A DNA stretch of 55,703 nt from a virus. The notes under the pieces were generated by a model that saw only the letters and a list, made by a program, of their open reading frames with translations, had not been told where the DNA came from and made no database searches. Position numbers and translations under genes: made by a program. The stretch spans positions 1 through 55,703 of the IMG/VR virus record IMGVR_UViG_3300020156_000034. One strand, written 5' to 3'. Below, in pieces: positions 7,473-15,519 of this stretch. Each line of letters begins with the position of its first letter. Position 1 is the stretch's first letter.

Positions 7473-7972
7473 TGGGCGCCGGCGCCAACGTGACCCGCAA
7501 ACGCGTCGTGGACCTCGCGGAAGAGTGCCTGAAGCGCACGAACCTGTGCATTTCGGACCTCTCGAAGCTGAACGCGTCGCACAACGCGCTCGCGAACAAG
7601 ACCGGCGCTGACATCGAGAAGATCGAGCAGCGCGTGACGGGCGCCTCGGCGTGGTGCCAGCGGACCGAGAACAGCCTGACGAACCACATGGGCGCTCAGG
7701 CGCTCGTGGACCAGGAGCTCGCCGCGGAGATCGCGACGCTCCGGTCCGATCTGGTGTGGTTCGGGCGGCACCTGACCCGCTGGCAGCGGTTCCGCTGGCT
7801 GTGGACAGGGAAGGTTCCGGTCAACGCCATCGCAGCGCAGGAGCGGAGGGATCGCGAGGCGTACGCTGCGCGCTTCGCCAAGACGACGTCGCCGGCGCCG
7901 GAGAAGACGGTCCACCGGACGGATAGCGTCCCGTCCTACTCGCCGAACGCGGCGCACAGGCCCATTCCGTGA
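7472..7972 (+). CDS. Coiled-coil hypothetical protein, 166 residues
   Basis: The ATG at 7472 overlaps the previous stop. The N-terminal 90 residues are heptad-like (DLAEECLKRTNLCISDLSKL; ALVDQELAAEIATLRSDL) and probably form a coiled coil, followed by a Trp/Arg-rich segment (HLTRWQRFRWLWTG) and a Pro/Ser tail. Its place between terminase and portal suggests a head-related or accessory role, without direct evidence. Confidence 0.55.
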   Translation: MGAGANVTRKRVVDLAEECLKRTNLCISDLSKLNASHNALANKTGADIEKIEQRVTGASAWCQRTENSLTNHMGAQALVDQELAAEIATLRSDLVWFGRHLTRWQRFRWLWTGKVPVNAIAAQERRDREAYAARFAKTTSPAPEKTVHRTDSVPSYSPNAAHRPIP

Positions 7973-8259
7973 GCTGGCTACGCCTCCTCCTGCCGTTCAT
8001 CACCCGCGGCATGCACGCCGCGAAGATCGAGCGTCTCGAGGACCGGATCGCGCACCTCGAAGGCCAGGTGGCGACCCTCACGGAGGAGCGGAACTACTGG
8101 CGGACGCGCGGCGAACGCCTGATGGATGCTGCCCTGGCGCGCGCGGGCGCGATCCACGAGCCGACGATGGTGAACAAGCCGCCGGCGCCGCCGGTGAGTG
8201 CCGCGGCGCTCCTGACGTCGGCGCTGGGGATCAGCGAGATTGAGTCGGGGAGGTCCTGA
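7969..8259 (+). CDS. Small coiled-coil protein with hydrophobic N-terminus
   Basis: Ninety-six residues starting at a GTG that overlaps the previous stop (GTGA). Residues 2-12 (SWLRLLLPFIT) are hydrophobic and short for a membrane span. Residues 17-50 have clear coiled-coil spacing (KIERLEDRIAHLEGQVATL). The stop overlaps the next ATG by one base. No family recognised. Confidence 0.55.
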   Translation: MSWLRLLLPFITRGMHAAKIERLEDRIAHLEGQVATLTEERNYWRTRGERLMDAALARAGAIHEPTMVNKPPAPPVSAAALLTSALGISEIESGRS

Positions 8260-8459
8260 TGGCGGCGGTCGTGTGGAACACGGTGCCGGAGATTCAGCGG
8301 TCCTACGGGACGCTGGCGGCCGCGATCGAGCGGTATCTCGACGGGGACATGCCGGTGGAGCAGCAGGTCGCCATCGAGCGGGTGGTGGATCCGGCGCTGA
8401 TTGCGGCGATCGCGCAGACGCGGTTGCTCAAGCGGTTGGTCCAGGGGCTGGGCTGTTGA
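8259..8459 (+). CDS. Small helical protein, 66 residues
   Basis: ATG at 8259 overlaps the preceding TGA. The sequence is compact and helical (TLAAAIERYLDGDMPVEQQ; AAIAQTRLLKRLVQGL). It ends six bases before the initiator-like tRNA, so one transcript may cover both. Function not recognised. Confidence 0.5.
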   Translation: MAAVVWNTVPEIQRSYGTLAAAIERYLDGDMPVEQQVAIERVVDPALIAAIAQTRLLKRLVQGLGC

Positions 8460-8465
8460 AAGTGA

Positions 8466-8541
8466 CGCGACGTGGAGCAGTGGTCAGCTCGTCCGGCTCA
8501 TAACCGGGAGGTCGCAGGTTCGAGTCCTGCCGTCGCAACCA
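8466..8541 (+). tRNA. Initiator-type tRNA-Met (anticodon CAT)
   Basis: A complete 76-base cloverleaf with encoded CCA (8539-8541). The acceptor is CGCGACG (8466-8472) against CGTCGCA (8531-8537), so position 1 and 72 are C and A, unpaired. The D stem GAGC/GCTC carries A11-U24. The anticodon stem is TCCGG/CCGGG around CTCATAA, with anticodon at 8499-8501. The C1-A72 mismatch and A11-U24 pair are the classic marks of bacterial initiator tRNA, and GTGGAGCAG and GGCTCATAACC match the usual initiator sequence. The three G-C pairs above the loop are retained in two of three positions, with pair 29-41 reversed. Confidence 0.92.
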
Positions 8542-8739
8542 GTTCGAGAACTTCGCAGGAGGATCCGCGCTTCGATCCTGCGTCTGTCGGGCGAGGGGGC
8601 GTCGCGCGGCGCTGATCCGAAGATCAACCCTCGGTCGAGCCAACATCTTGGCGGGTTCCGATGCCCCGCTCGTGAGCATCGGTGGTTGCGGGGCGTAGCG
8701 TAGACACCACGAACAAGCCGGGCGGGTTTGGTCGGGTGC
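8542..8739 (+). other. Non-coding gap between tRNA-Met and portal gene
   Basis: No convincing gene is present here. Just after the tRNA, CGCAGG and CCTGCG (about 8555-8581) frame a bulged hairpin that could stop or process the tRNA transcript. Farther on, GCCCCGC (8663-8669) and GCGGGGC (8688-8694) form a seven-base inverted repeat with an 18-base loop. The start-proximal element copy 2 closes the region. Confidence 0.4.
8717..8725 (+). promoter_or_regulatory. GCCGGGCGG start-proximal element, copy 2
   Basis: This copy lies exactly 23 bases before the GTG at 8740, the same distance as copies 3 and 4 have to their ATGs. That spacing is why I start the portal gene at GTG 8740 rather than at the TTG at 8728, which would overlap the downstream part of the element region. 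Confidence 0.5.
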
Positions 8740-11184
8740 GTGAACGAAGAGCAGGACATCGAGCAGTTGGACGACACCGCGGCGGATGCTCCCGCTCCCG
8801 CGACGTCCGCTGACGTGTCCCGGCAGAAGGGGCGGCAGGTCGACTATCAGGGCGCCGGCAAGCGCCTGATGGAACGCTGCATCACGGACGCCAAGAACAA
8901 CACCCCCCGCCTCGACCGTGACCGCGCCGACTGGCAGAACCTCCTCTTCCATCGCGGCGGACGCGACAATCACTGGTCCGTCTGGGACCGCACGACGCAA
9001 TCCTACGTCCCCCGCGGCACCGATCCCGAGAAGGGCGGCCTTCCGGAATGGGTCCCGCGGGCCTGCACGAACGTCTTCGCCACCAAGATCGACGGCATCG
9101 TCGCGATTCTCGACCAGTCGGACCCGTCGAAGCTGTTCTACCCCGCGACCGACGACGACGCGGACCGCGCGGCCGCCGAAGTGGCCGAGGACGCCGATCC
9201 CGTCCTCCTCGAGGAGATCGGGTACGACACCCACCGGCCGCAGTTGAACAAGCTCGCGACGCTGACCAACGGCGCCGCGCTCATCGTCTGGTTCGACAAC
9301 GACCCGAAGTACGGTCAGCAGGACATCCCGCTCCTCGCGTGCCCGACATGCGGCGTGCAGGTGACGCCGATGGTCCTTGAGGATGAGGGCAACGTCTGCC
9401 CGGGGCCGGAAGGCGCAGAGGAGCCCTGCGGCACCGACGGCGACACGTTCGAGCCGGTGATCGATCCGCTCGGCGTACCCCAGGGCGTCCCCTACAACAA
9501 GGGGAAGCTGTGCTCCGCGGTCATTCCGAGCTTCGAGTACTCCATACCGTCCTCCGCGCGCATCGCCAACTCGAACATGGTGCCCTGGGTGCTCACGCAC
9601 TCCAGCATGGCGAAGGAAGACGTCCTGGCGCGCTGGAAGAAGGCGAAAGCCGTGCTCGACCGCGCCTCGAACAACAAGGTCGGCGGCTCGCAGCGCGCCT
9701 TCGCGCGCGCGATGAAGCAGCTCTCGTCCCCGATCCGGGCGCAGCAGGGCGCCACGCTCACCAGTTCGGGGATGAACGAGCCGACGGTGTACATCCTCCA
9801 GCACGATCCCATCGACGAGGACGACTTCTACTTCCCGGACGGCTTCCACGGCGTGATGGTCGAGGACGAACTGGTCGAGTTCGGCCCGTTGCCGGTGAAG
9901 GACGACGACGACCGCGCGCGCAAGAGCATCTTGCTCCGGTCGTTTGCGAACTCGCCGGGCAGTCCGTACGCCAAGCCGCCGGCCGATGATCTCGTGCCGC
10001 TCCAGATCAGCCGCAACCTGGTCGAAAGCCTCATTCAGCTGATCCTCATGCACGACGCGGCGCCGCGGAACTGGATTCCGCTGAGCGTCACGCTCGAAAA
10101 CCAGCCGACCGGCCGCCCGGGCGAGTCCATCTTCTACCGCTCGACCATCCCGGGCGAGAAGCCGCAGACGGACCGCGGCGTCAATCCTCCCGAAGGTCTC
10201 TACAAATACCTCGAGATGATCGACGCGAAGTTCGAGGAGCTGTCGAAGCTCAATTCGGTCCTCGCGGGCGCGCGTCCCGAGGGCGATCCGACGCTCGGCG
10301 AGGTCCAGCGGCTCGAGGAGAACGGGATGCGGGCCTTCAAGGAACCGCTCGAACAGCTCATGACGTTCGAGCGCGACCTTTCCCGGCTCCTCCTCTGGCT
10401 GGCGAAAGACACCGCCTGGGCGGACCGCGCGCGCCGCATCCGCGGGGAGAACGGCCAGTGGGAGATCCGCGAGTTCAACGCCGCGGACATCGGCGGCAAG
10501 GTGGATCTCCTCATCGAGAAGGCGTCCGCCTGGCCGAAGAGCGTGCTGGCGCGCCGGATGGCGCTGAAGGAAGCCTTCGAGATGGGCGCGCTCCCACCGC
10601 CTGCCCAGGATCCGGAGCTGCAGCTCAAGGTCCTGACCGAGCTCGGCCTGACGGAGATGAAGCCGTCGATGGACGCCGACCGGAAGCAGATCGCGCGCGA
10701 ACTCGATCGCTGGAAGGCGGCGACCATGCCGCAGGAGATCGCGCCGCCGAACCCCGACACGCAGGAATTGCCGTTCCACTTGTTCTTCAAGAAGCAGTTC
10801 CTGAAGACGGAGGAGTTCGAGCAGCTGACGGCCGCCAATCCCGCTACGGCGCAGGCGATGGTCCAGCACGTTCAGATGATCCAGCAGATCCTCGCGCAGC
10901 AAGCCGCCGCGGCCGCCGCCGCACAGAACCCGCCTCCGCCGGACAACCGCACGCCCGCCGAGAAGGGCGACGGTTCCGCCGTGGAAGAGGCCGTGGCCAG
11001 CGGGGCGCTCATGCCCGCCGATGCCGCACCGCAGGCCGATCCGATGCAGGACGCGTTGAACGCGGGGGTGCTGATGCCCGCCGCGGCCGTGCCTGGTCCG
11101 ACCGGCCCCTCGATCGACCAGTTGATGGAGGCGGGCGCGATCGCGCCGGCGCCGCAGGATTCCGCGACCGCGCCCCCCGGATAG
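8740..11184 (+). CDS. Portal protein
   Basis: The 814-residue protein lies directly after the terminase block and before scaffold and capsid genes, and it has portal-like features. These are an N-terminal helical region with conserved Trp/Asp (DRADWQNLLFHRG), a large mixed alpha/beta body, the stretch FEELSKLNSVLAGARPEGD typical of portal stem regions, and an Ala/Gln/Pro-rich C-terminus. It would form the dodecameric DNA channel. Residues 201-230 carry a four-Cys cluster (C201, C204, C220, C230) resembling an inserted zinc ribbon, which is unusual for a portal. Large portals of 700-830 residues are typical of short-tailed phages. Confidence 0.8.
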   Translation: MNEEQDIEQLDDTAADAPAPATSADVSRQKGRQVDYQGAGKRLMERCITDAKNNTPRLDRDRADWQNLLFHRGGRDNHWSVWDRTTQSYVPRGTDPEKGGLPEWVPRACTNVFATKIDGIVAILDQSDPSKLFYPATDDDADRAAAEVAEDADPVLLEEIGYDTHRPQLNKLATLTNGAALIVWFDNDPKYGQQDIPLLACPTCGVQVTPMVLEDEGNVCPGPEGAEEPCGTDGDTFEPVIDPLGVPQGVPYNKGKLCSAVIPSFEYSIPSSARIANSNMVPWVLTHSSMAKEDVLARWKKAKAVLDRASNNKVGGSQRAFARAMKQLSSPIRAQQGATLTSSGMNEPTVYILQHDPIDEDDFYFPDGFHGVMVEDELVEFGPLPVKDDDDRARKSILLRSFANSPGSPYAKPPADDLVPLQISRNLVESLIQLILMHDAAPRNWIPLSVTLENQPTGRPGESIFYRSTIPGEKPQTDRGVNPPEGLYKYLEMIDAKFEELSKLNSVLAGARPEGDPTLGEVQRLEENGMRAFKEPLEQLMTFERDLSRLLLWLAKDTAWADRARRIRGENGQWEIREFNAADIGGKVDLLIEKASAWPKSVLARRMALKEAFEMGALPPPAQDPELQLKVLTELGLTEMKPSMDADRKQIARELDRWKAATMPQEIAPPNPDTQELPFHLFFKKQFLKTEEFEQLTAANPATAQAMVQHVQMIQQILAQQAAAAAAAQNPPPPDNRTPAEKGDGSAVEEAVASGALMPADAAPQADPMQDALNAGVLMPAAAVPGPTGPSIDQLMEAGAIAPAPQDSATAPPG

Positions 11185-11367
11185 GGGCCGTCGCACACAG
11201 ATGTTGATGGGGACCGACCGCATGCACGTCGTCGTAACCCCGCCCGGCCGGCGACAGGCGCTCGGACCGGTCCCCATCGGCAACACGCTCCTCGCGCGAA
11301 AGGCCGCGAATCACCGTGGTGAGTCGCGAGGACACAGCGACGCGACGCGTCGCGTTACGGAGGCTCG
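11185..11367 (+). other. Gap between portal and scaffold genes with long inverted repeat
   Basis: GATGGGGACCG at 11206-11216 is matched by CGGTCCCCATC at 11268-11278, an eleven-base perfect inverted repeat around 51 bases. It could fold as a long hairpin in the mRNA and separate portal from scaffold expression, or be a protein site. No credible gene lies here. A GGAGG ribosome site at about 11358 belongs to the next gene. Confidence 0.4.
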
Positions 11368-12417
11368 ATGAATCGCATTGGCAAGGTCGCCTGGTTCGCT
11401 CACGGTTTTGTGCCTCTCATGGATGCACCGGACGCCGTGGGTGGCGGTGGCGGCGCGGACCCGGACGACGCAGGGGACGGCTCGCAACCGTCGGAAGACA
11501 GCGTCGACGTCGACAACAATCCCGAAGGTTCAGGCGCCACTGCTCCCAACAGCAACGGCGATGACGACGCCATCGAGGATCTGCTGATCGACGACGAGGA
11601 AGACGACGATCAGGCACAGAGATCACCAGAAGAGCGGATCAAGAAGCTCGCAACCAAGAACCGGAAACTGCGGCGGCGGCTGGCGAAAGCGGCCCCGGCG
11701 CTCGACCGGATCAAGGGGCTGGATCTCGACGCACTGATCTCACGCGCGAAGACGGCGGAACAGCTCGAAGCACAGCTTCAGCGGAACCCACGTCTGCGCG
11801 CGCTCATCAACGGCGAGGACGAGCCTGAGCCCGCCTCGCGCCGCACCGCCCGCACCCCGGACCCCGAGGATGCGGACTTTGACCCCAGCGAACTTCCGTT
11901 CGACGAGAACGAGAACGACGTGAACAGGTACTTCGGAAAGCTCGCGCGCAAGAACCACGAGTTGTCTCGTGAGCTGCGCAAGGTGAAGGCAGACCTGACA
12001 GACATCCGGTCCACCGACACCAAGCGCGTGGAGCAGACCGAACAGCAGGAGTGGATCTCGGCGATCAGCGCCGCAGCGAAGCAGATCGAAGACGAGACGA
12101 CCCGAATCCTGTTCAAGGATGCCATGGTCGCCGCGTTCAAGAGCCGGCGCGACCACGGTCGCACGCCGCAGCAGATCATCCAGCACTACCTGAAGGGTAA
12201 GGTCTCGCCTCAGACCGAGAAGCGGGCCGCCGCGGCCGCTGCCGGCGGAGCCAAGCCGGGTGCCACCGCCCGCGCGGCGACGCAGCAGCGCATCGCCCAG
12301 CAGACCACCAGTCAGACAACGCGCACGTTTGCGGCCAACGGCTCGCCCGCGCCCGCCAAGAAGACCCGCGAAACCATCGCGGACGTCAATCGGCGGATCC
12401 GGAATCTCGGGCAGTAG
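11368..12417 (+). CDS. Scaffolding-like protein
   Basis: The 349-residue protein sits between portal and major capsid, the usual place for a scaffold. Residues 25-90 are glycine-rich, then strongly acidic (DPDDAGDGS; LLIDDEEDDD). Residues 90-120 and 185-225 are charged coiled-coil-like helices (RIKKLATKNRKLRRRLAK), and the C-terminus is basic and Ala/Thr-rich (TRETIADVNRRIRNLGQ). An acidic disordered N-terminus, coiled coil and basic tail is typical of scaffolds that organise capsid subunits and then leave. The GGAGG site supports the ATG at 11368. Confidence 0.65.
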   Translation: MNRIGKVAWFAHGFVPLMDAPDAVGGGGGADPDDAGDGSQPSEDSVDVDNNPEGSGATAPNSNGDDDAIEDLLIDDEEDDDQAQRSPEERIKKLATKNRKLRRRLAKAAPALDRIKGLDLDALISRAKTAEQLEAQLQRNPRLRALINGEDEPEPASRRTARTPDPEDADFDPSELPFDENENDVNRYFGKLARKNHELSRELRKVKADLTDIRSTDTKRVEQTEQQEWISAISAAAKQIEDETTRILFKDAMVAAFKSRRDHGRTPQQIIQHYLKGKVSPQTEKRAAAAAAGGAKPGATARAATQQRIAQQTTSQTTRTFAANGSPAPAKKTRETIADVNRRIRNLGQ

Positions 12418-12444
12418 GGCACGTAACGGCGCCGGAGAACGCTT

Positions 12445-13791
12445 ATGAAGAATCGCATGTCACTCGCCGGCACGCTGGTCCTGCTCATGTCAGGCCAGGC
12501 GTCCGCGCACATGCCGGGGTCGGACCTCTCGCAGTGGGACCCACTGTTCAAGGACGACTACGCCCCGGCCATCGTCAATCAGCTCGGTGACGAGAACGTC
12601 ATCCTGAAGTTCATGGAGTCCGAGACGCCGGACGACACCTGGCAGGGCCGCAAGAAGGTCATCCCGATCAAGATCGGCCGCAATTGGGCGACCGGCTCGA
12701 TCGGCGCCGGCGGCCGCCTGCCGCAGGCGGGTCGCTCGGCCTACGAGAACTTCGAAGTGCCAATGCGGGACACGTACACCCGCGTGGGCTTCGAACGCTG
12801 GGTCATCGAGCAGAGCCGCAACAAGAAGGGCTCCTGGCAGCAGGTGATCCCGGCCGAAATGGAAGCGGCCACCGAGGACCTCGCGTTCCAGCGCAACCGC
12901 GTGTGCTGGGGCTACGGTTCGGGCATCCTCGCCCTGGTCAACGGCGCGCAGAACGCCGACACCACGATCGAAGTGGACTCGCCCGGCAACGTGGCGGGCT
13001 CGGTCATGGGGAACCGCTACCTGTTCGGGGATGACACCTCGGGCATGTTCGTGGCCTTCCTCGACTCGAACAACGTGGTGCAGGGCACCGGGACGATCAC
13101 CGGCTACTCGGCCGCGGGCACGTCGATCACGGTCGACACCCCGATCACCTGCGACGACAACGCCAAGATCGTCATGGCGCAGAACGCGTCGCAGAACTCG
13201 TACAACAAGGAGCCGGAAGGCATCCTGGCGGGGATTGACGACGGCACCTACGTGGGCACGTACCACGGGCTATCGCGCACGCAGTACCCGATCCTGAAGT
13301 CGCACATCGTCACCGGCGTGGGGGCGCTGTCGCTCGACGCGATCCAGCAGCCGATCGACGCCGTGTCGATCCGCGTGGGCAAGACGATCGACTTCTTCGC
13401 CGCCGAGCACGCTGTGCGCCGCGCCTACCTCGCGCTGCTCGAGGCCGACCGCCGCTACACCGGCGCAAACCTCATGGCGCCGGACGGCGGCACGAAGGCC
13501 GCGAAGAAGCCCACCGGCAAGGCGATCACCTACGGCGACATCCCCATCGTCGTGGACCGCGACGCGCCCTACCGGATGCTCTTCGGCATCAACAAGGGCT
13601 CCTGGACCCGCTACGTCGAGAACGAGGGCCAGTGGGCCGACGACGACGGGCACGTCATGAAGTGGGTGTCCGAGTACGACCAGTGGACCGCCTTCTTCTA
13701 CATGCTGGACAACTTCCACTGCCAGCAGAGCAACCGCAACTTCCGCATGGAAGGCATCGACGTCACGCAGCTGCTCGCGCACTCCTTCTAA
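12445..13791 (+). CDS. Major capsid protein (with signal-peptide-like N-terminus)
   Basis: The 448-residue protein follows the scaffold and has the length and Gly/Asp/Trp-rich beta composition of HK97-fold or P22-type capsids (AVRRAYLALLEADRRYTGANL; DGHVMKWVSEYDQW). It would form the icosahedral shell. The first 22 residues are unexpected: a basic start (MKNRM), a hydrophobic core (LAGTLVLLM) and GQASA just before His23, exactly like a Sec signal peptide with an AxA cleavage site. Position 12490 offers an internal ATG that would skip most of it. A 10-base-loop hairpin follows the gene. Confidence 0.78.
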   Translation: MKNRMSLAGTLVLLMSGQASAHMPGSDLSQWDPLFKDDYAPAIVNQLGDENVILKFMESETPDDTWQGRKKVIPIKIGRNWATGSIGAGGRLPQAGRSAYENFEVPMRDTYTRVGFERWVIEQSRNKKGSWQQVIPAEMEAATEDLAFQRNRVCWGYGSGILALVNGAQNADTTIEVDSPGNVAGSVMGNRYLFGDDTSGMFVAFLDSNNVVQGTGTITGYSAAGTSITVDTPITCDDNAKIVMAQNASQNSYNKEPEGILAGIDDGTYVGTYHGLSRTQYPILKSHIVTGVGALSLDAIQQPIDAVSIRVGKTIDFFAAEHAVRRAYLALLEADRRYTGANLMAPDGGTKAAKKPTGKAITYGDIPIVVDRDAPYRMLFGINKGSWTRYVENEGQWADDDGHVMKWVSEYDQWTAFFYMLDNFHCQQSNRNFRMEGIDVTQLLAHSF

Positions 13792-13813
13792 GGAGCGCCG
13801 GCGGCTGAAACAT

Positions 13814-13845
13814 CCCGCCGGAGGGTCACAGGATCCTCCGGCGGG
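13814..13845 (+). terminator. Perfect hairpin after the capsid gene
   Basis: CCCGCCGGAGG (13814-13824) and CCTCCGGCGGG (13835-13845) are perfectly complementary around a ten-base loop. There is no T run, so it may act as a partial terminator, an mRNA stabiliser at the 3' end of the highly expressed capsid message, or a rho-dependent pause rather than a classical intrinsic terminator. Confidence 0.6.
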
Positions 13846-13874
13846 CGCTTCACTCATCAATACACAGAGGCTTT

Positions 13875-14498
13875 ATGAACTCGATCATTCCGGACGGCGC
13901 AGAGATCAAGGATCTGACGGCGGCGCAGAACAACCCGACGATGAAGATCCGGACGGATCAGCCCGTGGTCTGCATCAACCGCGGGCGCAAGCCACTGTCG
14001 GACGCGTTCGACGGGCGCCACATCACCATTCCGCCCGGGCACTTCCGCATGGAGTACGGCGCGGCGAAGCATTTCCAGATGCGCCTCATCGTCCCGGGCA
14101 CCCGCAATCTCGAGGTCGGCGGGTTCCAGAGCTGGATCGGGATTCTCGGCACCGAGGACGGCCGGATCAAGGTCGACAAGCCGGAGCTGTGCCGGCCGTT
14201 CACCGACGAAGAACTCCAGAAGTTCGGCGAGGCCGTCGAGGCGATCGACCGTTCGGCCATGAGCAACGCGGCCGATCGCGACGTCAAGCCGACGTCGGTG
14301 GCGCAGGTGCAGGCGCACACCTTCGGCCAGGGCGGCGGCCGGCCGCAGATCGACGCGTCGGCCCAGGCGACCCCGGGCGCGGCCGAAGCCGCGGACGACG
14401 TGTTCGCCCCCCCGGCCGAGAGCGCCACGCGCGAGGCCCAGGCGGAAGCCCAGGCTGAGGGCGCGGCGCCCGCAGCGACAGGACGGCGCCGCCGGTGA
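13875..14498 (+). CDS. Structural-region hypothetical protein, 207 residues
   Basis: Preceded by an AGAGG site. The first 120 residues look folded (beta-rich: QPVVCINRGRKPL, HITIPPGHFRMEYG, GGFQSWIGILG), while residues 130-207 are Ala/Gln/Pro/Glu-rich and likely disordered, ending GRRRR. Its place after the capsid gene fits a head accessory or completion protein. No family recognised. It overlaps the next gene by four bases. Confidence 0.6.
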   Translation: MNSIIPDGAEIKDLTAAQNNPTMKIRTDQPVVCINRGRKPLSDAFDGRHITIPPGHFRMEYGAAKHFQMRLIVPGTRNLEVGGFQSWIGILGTEDGRIKVDKPELCRPFTDEELQKFGEAVEAIDRSAMSNAADRDVKPTSVAQVQAHTFGQGGGRPQIDASAQATPGAAEAADDVFAPPAESATREAQAEAQAEGAAPAATGRRRR

Positions 14499-15025
14499 GC
14501 ACCCCGCACGTTCCGGTCCCCGTGCACTTGCGGCTTCCGCCGCAGTTCGAAGACGTGCAGGGCTATCTCCGCCTGATCGATCCGGAACTCCGGATTCGAC
14601 GTAGCGCGGAGAACGGCATGCTCTACGTCCTCGAGCGCCGGTGTCGGCGGTCGCCCGCGGTGAACACGGGGATGCGGGACCAGTCGGATATGCACATCCA
14701 GGCGCGGGACGGCTACATCCACGTCGCCACCACGCTCGAAATCTGGCTCACGAAGCCCTGGAACATCGTGCGCGCGCTCGTCGAGGAGGGCGCGGACCTG
14801 TGGGCCGAGGGTGGCGCGCAGAAGTACTGCACCGAGCAGGAATACGAAGAGAACTGGCAGAAGGAAACCCGGAAGCGCCGGCGCCTCGGGCTCTACCGAG
14901 ACATCGCGATCGACGGGATCCGCGCGCTGGACCGCATGAACATCGGCGGGGAGCGCACCAGATTTAACAATCCGGGAGTGCCCGGCAGGACACACGCGGA
15001 TTTTATCGGCGCCCCGGCGTCGTAA
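14495..15025 (+). CDS. Structural-region hypothetical protein, 176 residues
   Basis: The GTG at 14495 overlaps the previous stop (GTGA). It has beta-rich segments (MHIQARDGYIHVATTLEIWL) and a helical, charged C-terminal half (YEENWQKETRKRRRLGLYRD). No motif recognised. Its last 23 bases overlap the end of the reverse-strand HNH-type gene, so insertion of that gene may have replaced the original C-terminus. Confidence 0.6.
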   Translation: MSTPHVPVPVHLRLPPQFEDVQGYLRLIDPELRIRRSAENGMLYVLERRCRRSPAVNTGMRDQSDMHIQARDGYIHVATTLEIWLTKPWNIVRALVEEGADLWAEGGAQKYCTEQEYEENWQKETRKRRRLGLYRDIAIDGIRALDRMNIGGERTRFNNPGVPGRTHADFIGAPAS

Positions 15026-15416
15026 GAGCCCGATGAACAGACCAGCCGCGCTTCAGACGGGTGCGAATAGTGACTGGATTCAGTCCCTTTTCGTTCGCCC
15101 ACTCGTGCAGCGACCTGGTCGCACCCATAAACGTCAGGCGCGTCGTGAGCCTGGTGTTGTTCATCTGCTCGACGTGCCTGGCCCACCGGACGTTGCCCGG
15201 TTCGTAGTCGCGGTCATTGTCGATGCGTTCCAGTTCGTGCTCAGGCGTCGGACGAGGACCCACGTCAGCGATGAACACCTTGAATCGGCGCCAAGAAGGG
15301 TGAACCGAAATGCCGCGGCCCCCATAGCTGGCGTACGAGGTCGCGCGTGGGTTCGTGCATCGCTGAATCATCATCGCCCAGCAGTTGTACTCGGCCGGGC
15401 GTTGGCGGAACGGCAT
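15003..15416 (-). CDS. HNH-type endonuclease-like protein (mobile)
   Basis: The 137-residue protein carries the pattern seen in many phage-borne free-standing HNH-like genes: YNCWAMMIQRCTNP, YASYGGRGISV, ELERIDNDRDYEPGNVRWA, then an MNNTR segment and a C-terminal DNA-binding helix-turn (SLHEWANEKGLNPVTIRTRL). These act as site-specific DNA nucleases that spread themselves. It is on the opposite strand to all surrounding structural genes, has its own promoter, and overlaps the end of its neighbour, all signs of a recent insertion. The usual Asp or His metal ligands can be placed only loosely, so activity is uncertain. Confidence 0.75.
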   Translation of the reverse strand: MPFRQRPAEYNCWAMMIQRCTNPRATSYASYGGRGISVHPSWRRFKVFIADVGPRPTPEHELERIDNDRDYEPGNVRWARHVEQMNNTRLTTRLTFMGATRSLHEWANEKGLNPVTIRTRLKRGWSVHRALTTPGRR

Positions 15417-15422
15417 AACCCG

Positions 15423-15451
15423 AGTGTATTCGGGATCTGTCGTCTTAACAA
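15423..15451 (-). promoter_or_regulatory. Leaderless promoter of the HNH-type gene
   Basis: Read on the minus strand, TTGTTA (15451-15446) and TACACT (15428-15423) are 17 bases apart. Six bases follow before the ATG at 15416, so transcription would start on the A of the start codon. The -10 hexamer TACACT is identical to the one at 2300-2305. The -35 box matches consensus at four of six positions. Confidence 0.45.
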
Positions 15452-15519
15452 CCCCGATCTGACGCTCACGACAGAAGGTCGTCAGGTCGGACAGGCCGCT
15501 CCGGCCTAACGGAGCAAGA

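Noticed and set aside
8728-8739. TTG at 8728 as portal start
   Set aside because: GTG 8740 keeps the 23-base spacing to the GCCGGGCGG element that other genes have, and the four extra residues add nothing recognisable.
8428-11286. 952-codon open frame on the minus strand
   Set aside because: It lies antisense to the portal gene. In GC-rich coding DNA the reverse frames lose stops, and its product is Arg/Gly/Leu filler. The same applies to the long reverse frames at 4997-7162, 25047-27410, 31908-34640 and 36474-38963.
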